From contig CP092872.1 in the NCBI GenBank assembly GCA_030710605.1, forward strand, positions 5,657,947-5,721,946: a stretch of DNA of 64,000 bases. Reading direction: 5' to 3'. Below the pieces are notes generated by a model that saw only the letters and a program-made list of their open reading frames with translations, did not search any database and was not told the origin of the DNA. Source of the DNA: Cordylochernes scorpioides (lineage: Eukaryota > Arthropoda > Arachnida > Pseudoscorpiones > Chernetidae). The position numbers and the translations under genes are program-made. Below, in pieces: positions 12,193-22,761 of the stretch (its first letter is position 1; every line of letters begins with the position of its first letter).

Positions 12193-12375
12193 TTTTTTTT
12201 TGCTTATCCCTATTAAACGTGGTACAGGCCATGATAATCATGGTGGGATGGTGGGTAGTTAGCGACTGCTTTTTTTTACTGTAAGTGCACCACATGTCTA
12301 CACATGTGAAAGCAGTTCGACTTTGCACTTACAAATGTGCCAGAGCCCCGTTTGGTTACTTACACTCGCTGGTGG
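12193..12375 (-). mobile_element. SINE-like retroposon (183 bp) with target duplication
   Basis: The minus-strand element starts CCACCAGCGAGTG and ends GGATAAGC plus an A-run. The target duplication ACTACCATCCTACC / ACTACCATCCTTACC lies at 12376-12389 and 12178-12192. Internally it carries the near-palindrome ACATGTGTAGACATGT. The same insertion is present in copy 2 (34883-35064), so it predates the separation of the two copies. No clear pol III box B is seen. Confidence 0.8.
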
Positions 12376-12389
12376 GGTAGGATGGTAGT

Positions 12390-13261
12390 GGTGGCCATCA
12401 GTGGTGACAAATTATCCCTAGCTGAAGAGAGATGACCAACTAACACAGTTGTTCTGTTGTACAGACATCCTGTAACACACAGAAAGTATGTAAATACAGG
12501 GGATGTATGTTGACGGAAGAATGAACTCTGGGAACAATAGCTGTTTACACAACTCCCTTTTCAGAGCTTCCTGAACAAATAACTTCCTTTCCTCGGCAGC
12601 TGAGAAAAACTTGAGCCATATAAACTATTTTTTAAAACAACCACAAATTCTCTTACAATTTCTTTACAATATCTTAATGAAGGAATATTTTTCAACATTA
12701 TTTCTATATTAATATAAAAGAAATTTCTACACAATTAGTTAATTTATCTTAAGACTCCTATATAAGCGAGGGATGGTCATGAACAATGTCGTGCTTGAGG
12801 TCCTGTACCCCCAATCTTAGGGAGAATCTCCTCGCGAGACTCTCGCCTGAACACAAGATTATTCTTGTCAAATTCCTTAACACAGTCACCGAGCATGCTG
12901 GGAACAAAGATTCCATAACCCACAACGGCCTGTCTGAACTCAAGACGATTCTAAGCTCCTGATAGGATTCAGACGTCTCTTCAGTGAAGGCCTCGTCTGG
13001 TGTATATATTTATATATGTGTATATATACTGTTCTAAACTTTTAAAATCTTTTTGACCGTTGACTAGATGTCAATAAACTGATTTTAATTGTCAATTGTC
13101 ACAATTAGTGAACTATAGATGAAAATATTTGAGATGAGACCCACTGATGATTGATAAACCAAAAACTTCAGTTTACTAATTTTAGCAATTCGACTTATAT
13201 GGCTATAAGAAAGATCACTAAATGGTTACATCCGTAAAATGACAATGTTTATTTCAATGGC
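12390..13261. other. Shared sequence without a recognised gene
   Basis: Present in both copies (C 33900-34868). Near 12490-12610, read on the minus strand, about 50 codons starting MAQVF are open in copy 2 but shifted by one extra T here. I do not recognise the peptide. The rest is AT-rich. Confidence 0.5.
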
Positions 13262-13273
13262 ATCAACTGAAGA

Positions 13274-13652
13274 TTTCTTGAAAATAAAGATACTTCGGCC
13301 AGTAAATCTTTTTATTACCTCGACGTTTCGACAAAAATCTTTTGTCCTCGTCAGGAGCAAACAAAAATTAAACATTTAGCAAGGCGTTAAAAATCTTTCT
13401 AAAGTTCAAAGGGCGTTCTCACGCGATATTTAATTTTTTTTTTGCACAACATCTAAAGCACGAGTCAAAATAAATATTTAACTCACAAAAGACTATGATC
13501 TTTGAAATAAATTATAATATACATATATATAATGAGAAATTATATAAACAAAAATAAATATAAAAAAAATAATAATATTCACAAAGATTTTCCAATAGTA
13601 TATATAAATCGATATCTATTACTTACAATTTATACAATATATATTTACGATG
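13274..13652 (-). mobile_element. Hammerhead-bearing retroelement insertion (379 bp)
   Basis: The 12-bp target duplication ATCAACTGAAGA flanks it at 13262-13273 and 13653-13664. The empty site with one copy is in contig C near 33765, so the insertion is specific to copy 1. It contains a hammerhead ribozyme core near one end and no ORF. Size, target duplication and ribozyme resemble fragments of Penelope-like elements or retrozymes. Confidence 0.75.
13322..13354 (-). ncRNA. Hammerhead ribozyme, intact core
   Basis: On the minus strand the order is CTGACGA, a stem II of seven pairs (GACAAAA with TTTTGTC), GAAAC, then the cleavage triplet GTC. After cleavage GAG can pair with CTC just before CTGACGA (stem I), and AAAAA with TTTTT further out. 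Stem III has no loop (GAAACGTC), so self-cleavage would need a dimer, as described for short-stem-III hammerheads. The core residues match the consensus. Confidence 0.8.
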
Positions 13653-14020
13653 ATCAACTGAAGAGTCTATTTTGGAGCTGTCAACGCTTTTATAATTGAC
13701 CTTCTAAGCTTATCTTTTGGTATTTTTAATATTTCAAGTCTTTTACAGTTTTCTATTGTTTGGTATGTAAGTTCTATAAACATGTCTATAAACCCAAATA
13801 CAATAATATAAAGTAAAAAAGCTTCTTTTCTTTTATATAACGAGGTTATACATTTAATATTATCCTAAAACTTCTTGCTGAAAACACATGAAAAGGTCTA
13901 TGTCGCCGTTCTTTATTTTTTTGAAGGAGACATGACAAATTTTGTTCACACTTGGTTATCTCGTGTGTCTTCAATAAAGATCACTGTAATATCTTTCAGA
14001 GTTATTGCCTGAAACCCAGC

Positions 14021-14045
14021 GTTTCGCGCTGTTGGCGCTCGTCAT
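14021..14045 (-). ncRNA. Hammerhead-like motif, degenerate
   Basis: The minus strand reads ATGACGA (consensus CTGANGA), stem GCGC, CAACA loop, GCGC, GAAAC. The first core base is changed. It faces the motif at 14069 across a short spacer, so the two form a large hairpin. Confidence 0.5.
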
Positions 14046-14068
14046 ATCGTGGTACAGCCTACTCCACG

Positions 14069-14093
14069 CCGACGAGCGCCAACAGCGCGAAAC
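14069..14093 (+). ncRNA. Hammerhead-like motif, one core change
   Basis: The plus strand reads CCGACGA (consensus CTGANGA, U changed to C), stem II GCGC-CAACA-GCGC, GAAAC, then GCGTT as the likely cleavage side. The next bases CATGGA can pair with TCCACG upstream, giving stem I with one mismatch. Downstream follow a TTCTTGATTTATCAAGAA hairpin and an AGATGGCG box at 14191, the same order as in the 28.4-kb copy. Confidence 0.6.
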
Positions 14094-14749
14094 GCGTTCA
14101 TGGATGGCTTTTCTTGATTTATCAAGAAATTGAGTTGGCCAAATATCAGGGAACGGGTTAAATCAATAAATAGTTGATTTCTGTTCCACCAGATGGCGCT
14201 CTGCCTTCTGAAAAGCACATGTGCTCCTGGTCAGGATATGCCTTTTTTATTTTTATATTGTTTTCATATATATATATATATGCATGATACTATGTGCAAT
14301 TCATATGGCGCCACTGCCACTGCGAATGTTTTGAAGAAAGCCAGGATGGAGAGTTATCGGTAGATACAGATTGAAAAGATATGGTAGAATTTCATTGTTT
14401 CAGAACATTGTTGAACTAAATACAATCTTATCAGTTATGATTGATTGTTGCTTGTATAATGCCCCCCTCATTGTTATACTCTGAACTTGCAACCTAATTG
14501 TTTATAAGGCACAATAACGTAACATCTATATATATAATAAATGAATGCATAAAATCAGAAATGTTTCTTTTACACATAAAAACAAAAGATAAAGCACAAT
14601 TTTGGATTATAAATTATAATAAAAGAAAATAAGACCTAATCCAAATAATTTATTAGTGTGTGACTTTTGGGCAACAACATTGTCACAAGACAATGATAGC
14701 AGTACTACTTAAGAACTTGCTGTAATATTTTTCTCATTAATTATTTTGT

Positions 14750-14783
14750 CTGATGTGGTGACAATGTTGTTGCCGAAACGTTA
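14750..14783 (+). ncRNA. Degenerate hammerhead-like motif
   Basis: CTGATGT (consensus CTGATGA, last base changed) is followed by an eight-pair imperfect stem (GGTGACAA with TTGTTGCC), GAAAC and GTTA. An inverted relative of the stem lies at about 14670-14700. This is a decayed candidate only. Confidence 0.4.
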
Positions 14784-14926
14784 TGTTTATTGTTTAAACA
14801 GGATAACAGTACTATTTAAGAACTTGCTGTAATTTTTTTTCTAAAAATACCCATTCCAAGAGTCTAGCATCAGTAACACTATAAAATGAAGTTCGAAAAA
14901 TGCAATATAACAGCGGTATGGTAGAT

Positions 14927-15095
14927 TAAACTGGCGAAACCGCTGGGAGGATTCACCACTGATGAGCCAGGCCCTCCCATTAATTTTTCCATTGCAGTAA
15001 GGGCAGTAGAAATTGTTTATTTTTAAAAAGAATCATACGCGTCTATAATAGTTTCGAAACTTCTACTATCCTTACTGCGATGAAAATTGTGCTAT
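14927..15095. mobile_element. Foldback MITE, partial
   Basis: Contains the spacer CTGGCGAAACCGCTGGGAGG, the arm CCATTGCAGTAAGGGCAGTA and the outer block CATACGCGTCTATAATAGTT of the family that is complete at 24806 and 41173. The left arm is missing or rearranged. Confidence 0.65.
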
Positions 15096-15299
15096 AAAAC
15101 GGCTGGTACAAAAGCGAAATGTTAGAAAGCTGTTACTGTATAAGGAAAAAACATCGGGGAAAACACCTTGTTATCAATTCTCTTGAATAAAATCTAATGG
15201 AAAGATTGGAAGTTTAACGAAGCTTGTTGAAGGTCATCAGGTAAAAAAATTCAGAAGAATTAGTTGGAATATGTATTAAAATAAATATAATTATTCCTA

Positions 15300-15470
15300 C
15301 ACATGGTACAGGCCATAATAATCATGGTGGTTATACCCAGCGACTGCTTTTACTGTAAGTACACCACATGTCTACATATGCGAAAAGCAGTTCGACTTTT
15401 ATACTTACAAATTTGCAAGAGCCCATTTTGGCTACTTGCAATCGCTGGTGGGGTTGAATTTTTGCATCAA
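15300..15470 (-). repeat. SINE-like repeat, single copy
   Basis: Related to the element at 12193: it contains the CACATGTCTACATATG near-palindrome, GTACAGGCCATAATAATCAT and the GCAATCGCTGGTGGGG end. In the other copy of the locus this stretch is present as three tandem units (30911-31530). Confidence 0.75.
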
Positions 15471-15524
15471 TCGGGGGCTATTAAAGCATTTTTTAAAATT
15501 ATTATTATTTAAAAAGTGCTTAAT

Positions 15525-15592
15525 GCAGGAATCGATCCCGGGTCGTCGTAGCGGTCGAAAACCAACAGTTTTGACCACCGACTCCCATTAAA
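15525..15592 (-). repeat. tRNA-like SINE head
   Basis: The minus strand carries GGAGTCGGTGGTCAAAACTG and ends in GGGATCGATTCC, close to the pol III box B (GGTTCGANNCC). It cannot fold into a convincing functional tRNA. The other copy (30757-30832) has the better box B GGCTCGAATCCC. Confidence 0.6.
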
Positions 15593-15753
15593 AGAAATAA
15601 AATGATGAAGACATTCTGGAGAGTAAAATGAATGGAAAGTATTGTGTAAACTTCTCTCACTGGTTCAAATCACATAAATAGGTACCGCTCAGCAAGAGCA
15701 ACCTAGTTCATGATAATTGAAACAATGAATAATATGTGAAGGTTATTCACATA

Positions 15754-15801
15754 CTAGCCGAATGACCCGGGCAACGCCCGTGTTTTACCCGATTGAATGT
15801 T
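15754..15801 (-). mobile_element. Helitron 3' end, second family
   Basis: The minus strand reads ACGGGCGTTGCCCGGGT (hairpin), TCATTCGG, then CTAG followed by T. This differs from the 6.4-kb family in the hairpin loop. The 5' end was not located. The equivalent end in copy 2 is at 30546-30592. Confidence 0.7.
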
Positions 15802-16235
15802 TTTATTCAAATACTATTTGTTACAATTATAAATTGCCACCTTATATAAATGCATATATTAGTAGAGTATATAGTATTATATCTACATTTATTTAGATGT
15901 GACATATATATCCCTAATGATAATAGTACTTACATATGTACATAAGTATGTGTATATATATACACCTTAATAGTACAAAAGCTACATACCTATACTTTCG
16001 ATATTTGCGGACCTATAATGAGGTATTGTTAACAATAGATTATTTAAGGAGCGACCCGCTCCTACACAATAGTTACAAAAACCAAAAAGCGAGTGGGGGG
16101 GGGGGCAAAGGTGGCGTGATCGTAGCCAACCAATAGGAGAGCGCCATTCCAAAAAAAAAGCAAACGGTGACAGAGATGAAGAATTATTAAGAACGCATGA
16201 CGCTCGTAACTCTATATAGAATTAAACAAATTTTA

Positions 16236-16304
16236 ACGCGGGATTCAATCCCGGTTCATGACTGTCGGGAATCGAGCATGTTGCCCTCTCATCCACCGAC
16301 TTGT
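16236..16304 (-). repeat. tRNA-like SINE head, second type
   Basis: The minus strand reads GTCGGTGGATGAGAGGG (box A-like), CTCGATTCCCGACAGT and then GGGATTGAATCCCGC (box B-like). The counterpart in copy 2 is at 30014-30082 and a related one is at 43930-44004. The surrounding sequence is AT-rich and non-coding. Confidence 0.65.
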
Positions 16305-16758
16305 TATTTGTGTAAACTTGGTGCTACACTTTTCCACATTTTTATTAAGAAAAAAAGACATCTTCTAATTCCAATACTATTTCAATTTAGTACTATTATC
16401 CACATTTTAGTTTTCAAAATCTTCTTTATAAAAAAAAACATCACAGTAATTCTAAAGAATAAATTAAGACCTTTCAGTCTTATACAGATTCTCTGAGTAT
16501 AGAAATGTAGGATACATACAAGAAAAACAGTAATAATACCAGTAATAAAAATATTGTTATTATTATAATTTTTAAAGCTAATCACATAAAGGTAATACCA
16601 AATTTATATACAGGAAAACTTAATTAAGACAATCAAGTTAATAAATAGATTAATCTGGGTAAATTTGATGAAAAGAAATTACTTATATCTGGATTTACCA
16701 TGGAGTCTCTGTGAGTGGAAAAAAAAGTAAAAGCTAATCATATATTTAATATTAATAG

Positions 16759-17442
16759 TTGACATGGACCCAGAACAGCAGCTTTACACACCCAAGATAG
16801 TGGATATTGCTGTAACAGAGATGCATGAAGACATCTGAGACTCTTCTTTGGACACAACAACAACAACAGAAAATTTGACATGGACCCAGAACAGCAGCTT
16901 TACACACCCAAGATAGTGGACATTGCTGTGATAGAGATGTATGGAGACATCTGAGACTCTTCATTGGACACGACAACAACAACAGGAAAATTGACATGGA
17001 CCCAGAACAGCAGCTTTACACACCCAAGATAATGGATATTGCTGTGATAGAGATGTATGGAGACATCTGAGACTCTTCTTTGGACACAACAACAACAACA
17101 GAAAATTGACATGGACCCAGAATAGCAGCTTTACACACCCAAGATAATGGATATTGCTGTGATAGAGATGTATGGAGACATCTGAGAATCTTCTTTGGAC
17201 ACGACAACAACAACAGAAAATTAGCATGGACCCAGAACAGCAGCTTTACACACCCAAGATAGAGAACATTGCTGTGATAGAGATGCATGGAGACATCTGA
17301 GACTCTTCATTGGACACAACAACAACAGAAAATTGACATGGACCCAGAACAGCAGCTTTACACACCCAAGATAGAGAACATTGCTGTGATAGAGATGTAT
17401 GGAGACATCTGAGGCTCTTCTTTGGACACGACAACAACAACA
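16759..17442 (-). repeat. 116-bp tandem array made from a retroelement 3' end
   Basis: Six units start at 16759, 16875, 16991, 17106, 17221 and 17333. On the plus strand each unit encodes a short peptide (MDPEQQLYTPKIV...IEMHGDI) followed by TGA, a GGACACGACAACAACAACA-type tail and then the next unit. The peptide and tail are the C-terminus and 3' end of the element seen in longer form at 44252-44500. The other copy has four units. Minus-strand open frames are by-products. Confidence 0.85.
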
Positions 17443-17524
17443 ATTCTAATAGTGAAATTTATAAACACAAGAACAACCTAATTAAAACAATTGAGCTCAT
17501 AAACAGATTGGTTCCAAAAACTAA

Positions 17525-17800
17525 ATATGTCACAAGTGTCTAAAAGCCAGGTACTTTTCATAAAGGGCCCTGTTGCAGGTCTTGCATTCCTCAATATGGT
17601 GCGCCTTGAGGACATGAACTTTCGCCCTTTTTGCGTATTTTGAGCCGATTTTTTCCTGATAACACGGTTAACTGTAGAAAGTTGTACGTTGGTTATTGTG
17701 AAAATGTTCCTTTGAGAAGGTGGATTCTCTCTGACAACCATTTCCTTTATTTTTCTTCCGTTTGGAGTTAAAGGTTTTTTCAGGCACCTTTTTTTTCAAA
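17525..17800 (-). pseudogene. Tc1/mariner-type transposase N-terminal fragment
   Basis: The minus strand encodes KKRCLKKPLTPNGRKIKEMV, then NVQLSTVNRVIRKKSAQNTQK. This resembles a helix-turn-helix domain with a serine/threonine turn. In the alternative frame after a shift it reads KVHVLKAHHIEECKTCNRAL, which fits the linker of Tc1-like transposases. No catalytic aspartates are seen. The copy at 28735-28985 has the same frame and an extra stop. Family assignment is by motif resemblance only. Confidence 0.5.
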
Positions 17801-18074
17801 GGAATTTTTTCGATTAACTTCATAGATATCAAAATTTTCTTTGGTTTCCTTTATTAGTTGACTGATTTGTATACTTAGTAAGATCAATATTCTTTTCTCT
17901 ACACAAATTTAATTATTTATGAAAAAGGCATCTCCTTATCGTGCAACTGAAAGTTGCTGATGGCTTGCGTCATCTATCGGAATAAAATATCAACTACTAT
18001 CGTTGATTTTTAATTATTACAGAATTAGCCAAATACCCATTCTTGATTAATCAAGAAAAGCTAACCACAGCCGT

Positions 18075-18099
18075 GTTTCGGGCTGTTGGCCCTCATCAG
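18075..18099 (-). ncRNA. Hammerhead ribozyme motif, core intact, cleavage triplet lost
   Basis: The minus strand reads CTGATGA, stem II GGGC-CAACA-GCCC, GAAAC. Stem I pairs GTGGT with ACCAC. The position of the cleavage triplet reads GGC where NUH is required, so it should not self-cleave. The other copy of the locus (28439) keeps GTA but has lost the G of GAAAC. Confidence 0.7.
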
Positions 18100-18858
18100 C
18101 GTGGTACAAGCTGTACCTCAACGACCAAAAAAACTGGTCATTCAGGCATCCTGAAAAATCATGAAACGGGTAGTTAAGGCCAGAATTGCGTGAGACCGCG
18201 ACACAATGTGAAAAAATAGTACATGTGATATTGTACTGGGATAAGGTGCATAAATTATGAAAAAGAAAAAGACATTTGATAATTTAGTTAAACGAGTATT
18301 TCTCATCGGAAAGTCTGAAAACGTAACCTTTTTACAAAATCATAATTTTAGACAATTATAATATTTAGAAACCGTATTTTCATGAAATATAAATCAATGC
18401 TTGTTCCTTTGAATCAATAAAACATCATTCAAATCGCGCACTTCTTTCGCGAACTACTGCATTGCAAAATCATTCTTTTAACAATGGAATACATCCTCTG
18501 TAAGAGAACTATAGGAAAAAGTTTAAGAATTGAATCGATGGACCAAATGGGAAAGAATAAGTGCTATAGATAGAAAAGTAGGCGCAACAAGAAACCAGTA
18601 CCTGAGCAAACTGTAGAAGAGAAACCTAAATCGTGACAGAAAATACTTTTTTGTGTGAAAAGGAAAGAAAGCTAGCTATAAAAAAAAAGCTTGCTCTAGT
18701 AAAAAAACACATAAATTCTCCGTGCACGCCATCTATACAATTGTCCTGTGTAACTTATTGAAAAAACCTATTGATGATCTGAGAAGAGAGGGAAAATAAA
18801 ACACGAAGAGAAAGTTATGGACAATAAATAAGAAATTAACATAAATAATGAAAGATAT

Positions 18859-18948
18859 TGTTGCACCAGGCTGCGGTTTGGCAGATTCTTCAGTCTTGAT
18901 TTTCTCCTCAGGCGCGTCTTGCATCTTTCCAGAACGTGTCTCAACCAT
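18859..18948 (-). pseudogene. Gag-like N-terminal reading frame inside the LTR
   Basis: From ATG at 18948 the frame reads MVETRSGKMQD and then KPQPGAT up to the LTR end. The LTR at 41976-42066 has the same 30-codon frame with many synonymous differences, which indicates past selection on the peptide. METRSG-type starts are common in LTR-retrotransposon Gag proteins, and some elements start Gag inside the 5' LTR. Both copies have TTGTAG just upstream, possibly a splice acceptor. The Gag identity is inference. Confidence 0.45.
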
Positions 18949-19210
18949 TCTACAAGGTTAAACCAGTCAATAATAAGACAACTATATATTTAGGTAGCAC
19001 CTAGAATATCTCTTTATTTATCACATCCAAGTTTAAAGCAGGTGGGGTATTTAGTGTATAAAAATACAAATGTTTTATAGTACATAATATTTTATAGTAA
19101 TAATCTGTGTGTTTTATAAAAATATATAAATATATAATTTAAATTTTAAATATATTAAAAATAATATTATAAATATTTTTTTAAATACGCGCATTAATCA
19201 TGATGCAACA
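18859..19210 (-). mobile_element. Solo LTR (352 bp) with 4-bp target duplication
   Basis: On the minus strand it starts TGTTGCATCATG and ends GGTGCAACA, the TG...CA form with short inverted ends. ATAT is duplicated at 18855-18858 and 19211-19214, and contig C has a single ATAT at the empty site (about 26806). An AATAAA signal lies in the middle. A second member, interrupted, is at 41001-42066. Confidence 0.82.
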
Positions 19211-19214
19211 ATAT

Positions 19215-20570
19215 TTGCATATTGCTTAAAAAGAGGGAGGGAGAAGCATTGTAGAAAGAATGTGCTGAACCGAAAAATTCCATTCCAAAATAGGACGGTC
19301 CGTTAGCAAATTTGCATACTTCTATATCCAGCGGTGGTATTGCTCCATATACCGGAACAAACCTTGCTACAAATTGGCATTGACCAATCCCCTTCATCGT
19401 CGCCTTAACCAATCACCACGGCTATCGGACATTGCGACAAGAAGTTGGCACAAGTCCTCTCTAATGAGGACCTTGGGAAAACTTGTCAACCTGGAATGGC
19501 TCCATGCAGATTACCTGGTGGTGGAAAGTACGGAGTGACATCCTAGCTTCTTATGTAGTGATGGTATATGTTGTTGCTTCTTATCCCTCTGTGCAAAGAT
19601 TATACGAATTCCATGAATCCATGTTCCTCGAGAAATAGCATATATCCCTAGTACACGCATAGGTACCATCCCCAGGCAAATAGAGTTTCCATTAACCCAA
19701 CAAGGCTATCAGATTTTGGCACGTGCCAAGCTCCCTGGATAAATCAAGGCTACATTACTCTAATGAGGGCCATCGTTGCCAATCAGACGGACATACATTC
19801 CGTGCAGCCACGCCTGGAAGCTTACACCTTCTTAAAAGGAAGAAGAGAACTTGCACAAGTGCCAACCATGGTGTTTGGCCTTGGTTAGCACATCCCGCCA
19901 CTGCCGCCATTGTTGGACCGGCCATGGGAAAAGGTTATGACTTGACCGTGAGATGACCATTGTCCACCCTCGTTAGGCCCTCAACTGGGTTAGCTGGATT
20001 CTTTTTTGAGGTCCCGGTGACCTGGTAGTCATCATGAGAACTATAATTGTCCTAGAGAGTCTGGGGTATTTTCAACATTTTACAGCTTCGTACTACTATG
20101 GGTCGTGTTCATAGATGAACTGAAGCTATGAAAACTAGGTCACGATAGTGTATTAAACCGCGATGTAAAAAGACTGTCAAAGCATCAAGTTTAAGATTCC
20201 GTTTCTAAATAGTAGACAATTAACAATTAAAACAATTATATTGATTCTTCTAATCAATTATTACAAAGGTGGGGAAATATATAATAAAATAGTAAATAAA
20301 GGGTAGATAAAATGTAGGGGAATATATATAGTTGTGTATGTGTACAAATTTCTCCAACAAGGAAGGCTTCCCCACCTTGAGAGAGTTCTCCTCCAGCAAG
20401 GTCTTAACTCCTCAGTTCCACACCGAGGAAGTACCTATAGATGGGTGTCTTGGTAGACGTCAGGATGGTCAGGACGTCATCGTCTAGGCCATGCCTGAAG
20501 ACCTGCAGGTCAGGGGGCCATAAATGGTTATTTAGTGCAATTTTAATATTCTTTTACTTATTCTAAGAAT
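19215..20570. other. Shared sequence, no gene recognised
   Basis: Matches contig C 25500-26800 in reverse. Open frames of 77 and about 84 codons occur near 19723-19956 and in the matching part of C. They use non-ATG starts or are open in only one copy, and I recognise no domain. Composition around 19.4-20.1 kb is less AT-rich than the neighbours. Confidence 0.5.
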
Positions 20571-20574
20571 ACAC

Positions 20575-20700
20575 GTGGTACAATCCATGATAAGCATGTT
20601 AGGTAGTTAGCGACTGCCTTTTACTGTATGTTACACAGCATGTCTATGCAGGTAGAAGAAATTCGACTTTGCTCTTACAATATGTCAAAGCATTCCGTTA
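20575..20700 (-). repeat. SINE-like repeat, diverged
   Basis: A shorter relative of the 12193 element: it contains TACACAGCATGTCTATGCAG, the TTACTGTA block and GTAGTTAGCGACTGCC. The copy-2 counterpart is at 25310-25440. Confidence 0.6.
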
Positions 20701-20767
20701 CTTGTGCACTTACTAGTAGAGTTAGACTTGTACAAGAAGTGGGGGCATTGAAGCAGAAAAAAAGATG

Positions 20768-20850
20768 TGTTCAATGCGAGATTCGCTCCCGGGTCGTGAT
20801 TATCGACGGGGCGAACCACTCCTTCACCGATCACCCAAATCTCAATCCCT
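20768..20850 (-). repeat. tRNA-like SINE head, third type
   Basis: The minus strand carries GATCGGTGAAGGAGTGGTTC and ends GGGAGCGAATCTCGC, tRNA-like in the box A and box B positions. The counterpart is at 25160-25250 in copy 2. It is adjacent to the SINE-like repeat at 20575, so the two may belong to one composite SINE. Confidence 0.5.
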
Positions 20851-20982
20851 ACACGAGACTATTCTAAAATAGAAAGTTAAATTCGAAGACTTCTGATAAC
20901 TGGATAACAGCAAAACAACTCTCATGTGCATAACATTTATAAACTTGTCATATACAGCTAGAATATAAATAATGTATAGTGT

Positions 20983-21765
20983 GATGTTAGCAACAGTTGC
21001 TCGGACCTTGAATCCGACCGTTATAAAGGATGTGTAGTGATGTTAGCAACAGTTGCTCGGACCTTGAATCCGACCGTTATAAAGGATGTGTAGTGATGTT
21101 AGCAACAGTTGCTCGGACCTTGAATCCGACCGTTATAAAGGATGTGTAGTGTGATGTTAGCAACAGTTGCTCGGACCTTGAATCCGACCGTTATAAAGGA
21201 TGTGTAGTGATGTTAGCAACAGTTGCTCGGACCTTGAATCCGACCGTTATAAAGGATGTGTAGTGATGTTAGCAACAGTTGCTCGGACCTTGAATCCGAC
21301 CGTTATAAAGGATGTGTAGTGATGTTAGCAACAGTTGCTCGGACCTTGAATACGACCGTTATAAAGAATGTGTAGTGTGATGTTGGCAACAGTTGCTCGG
21401 ACCTTGAATCCGACCGTTATAAATAATGTATAGTGTGATGTTAGCAACAGTTGCTCGGACCTTGAATACGACCGTTATAAAGGATGTGTAGTGTGATGTT
21501 AGCAACAGTTGCTCGGACCTTAAATCCGACCGTTATAAAGGATGTGTAGTGTGATGTTAGCAACAGTTGCTCGGACCTTGAATCCGACCGTTATAAAGGA
21601 TGTGTAGTGTGATGTTAGCAACAGTTGCTCGGACCTTGAATCCGACCGTTATAAAGGATGTGTAGTGTGATGTTAGCAACAGTTGCTCGGACCTTGAATC
21701 CGACCGTTATAAAGGATGTGTAATGATGTTAGCAACAGTTGCTCGGACCTTGAATCCGACCGTTC
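20983..21765. repeat. 56/58-bp minisatellite, about 14 units
   Basis: Units begin GATGTTAGCAACAGTTGCTC, include the palindrome AGCAACAGTTGCT, and alternate between 56 and 58 bp depending on a GT duplication. Contig C has one unit (24727-24772) at the equivalent place, so this is a recent expansion in one copy. Confidence 0.95.
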
Positions 21766-22390
21766 TGTCCTAGGCCGTCAACCAGAGGTACCACCTGCTC
21801 AACACACCTGCCGCTACTGTCGGAATGACGGCAGCCATCTTGAATTGAGATCAAGGCCATAAATCAGTAGTCAGAAACTCACAAATCACTGTATATACGT
21901 TGTGTTTACAAATCCATAAATACACAATGTTGGAAACCATATGGATAAGTGGAAATATAAGAAAAAGAAGAGGATGATAGTGATAAATGGCAATGATTCT
22001 GCAATTATCAAGAGTGACACAAATAATATTTTGGGTAAATAGCATTAGAAATCTTGTCAATTTGCATGCCTCATTGTGACACATTGTCATTCTATTTATT
22101 GTATAAACCCAAAAATGGGAAATTTTATTCATTCAGGGAGGTGACCCTGAGCAGGACAGTATGTCTGGAGTCTTGTACTATTGGTACCCTAGACACGAAA
22201 GCTGTCCTACTAAGTCCAGCTAAATGTCAACAGTCATATTCCCACCTTTGTATACCTCAGATGTTCCCATCAACAGAAAACACACAATTACTCTGTTTGA
22301 TAAAGAAATAATCATCACCACAGTATCAACGAGAACAAAAAATTCAAAACAATTTGATGAGGTTTTATTTACTACAATACAATTCCTATT
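21766..22390. other. Shared unique-looking sequence
   Basis: An 85-codon frame (22054-22311 here, 24186-24443 on the minus strand in C) is open in both copies but starts with TTG and differs at about seven residues. I recognise no domain and give it no call. Confidence 0.4.
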
Positions 22391-22394
22391 AATG

Positions 22395-22757
22395 TAACGA
22401 TATTACACAAAATATTTTAAACGCGCAAAATTCGTTTTCAAATTAAACAATTTCTATTGCCCTTACTGCGATGGAAAGATTATGGGAGGGCCTGGCTCAT
22501 CAGTGGTGAACCCTCCCAGCGGTTTCGCCAGTTTAAAGAATTTTACGCGTTTAAAATAGTTTCGAATTTATACCTCACAATCTTTACATAGGGGCTACAT
22601 TTCATCAAAATCGGCATAGAACTAACCGTATTCAAGATGGCCGTACTACTTTTCCAATATTTAGCGGTATAAAGAGTTGGGAGGGTTTACCACTGATAGC
22701 CAAGCCCTCTCAATATATTTTTCATTGCATTAAAGACAGTAGAAGTGTGTTTTATGT
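22395..22757. mobile_element. Composite of foldback MITE copies
   Basis: Two related pieces are joined: one with the arm ATTGCCCTTACTGCGATGGA and the spacer CAGCGGTTTCGCCAGTTTAA, and a second with GGGAGGGTTTACCACTGATA and the outer arm CATTAAAGACAGTAGAAG. Between them is about 120 bp of unrelated sequence. The same composite is present in reverse at 23745-24085. Confidence 0.65.
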
Positions 22758-22761
22758 TTAA

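Noticed and set aside
16752..17443. Cysteine-rich peptide genes on the minus strand
   Set aside because: These are the antisense of the (CAA)n tail and retroelement C-terminus in a tandem array.
19723..19956. 77-codon ORF shared by both copies
   Set aside because: No recognised motif, and neighbouring frames in the same stretch are equally open in one copy.
20983..21765. CRISPR-like array
   Set aside because: No spacers; the 56/58-bp units follow each other directly.
22054..22311. 85-codon ORF shared by both copies
   Set aside because: TTG start, no domain, and several replacement changes between the copies; conservation of the frame is not better than expected for similar DNA.
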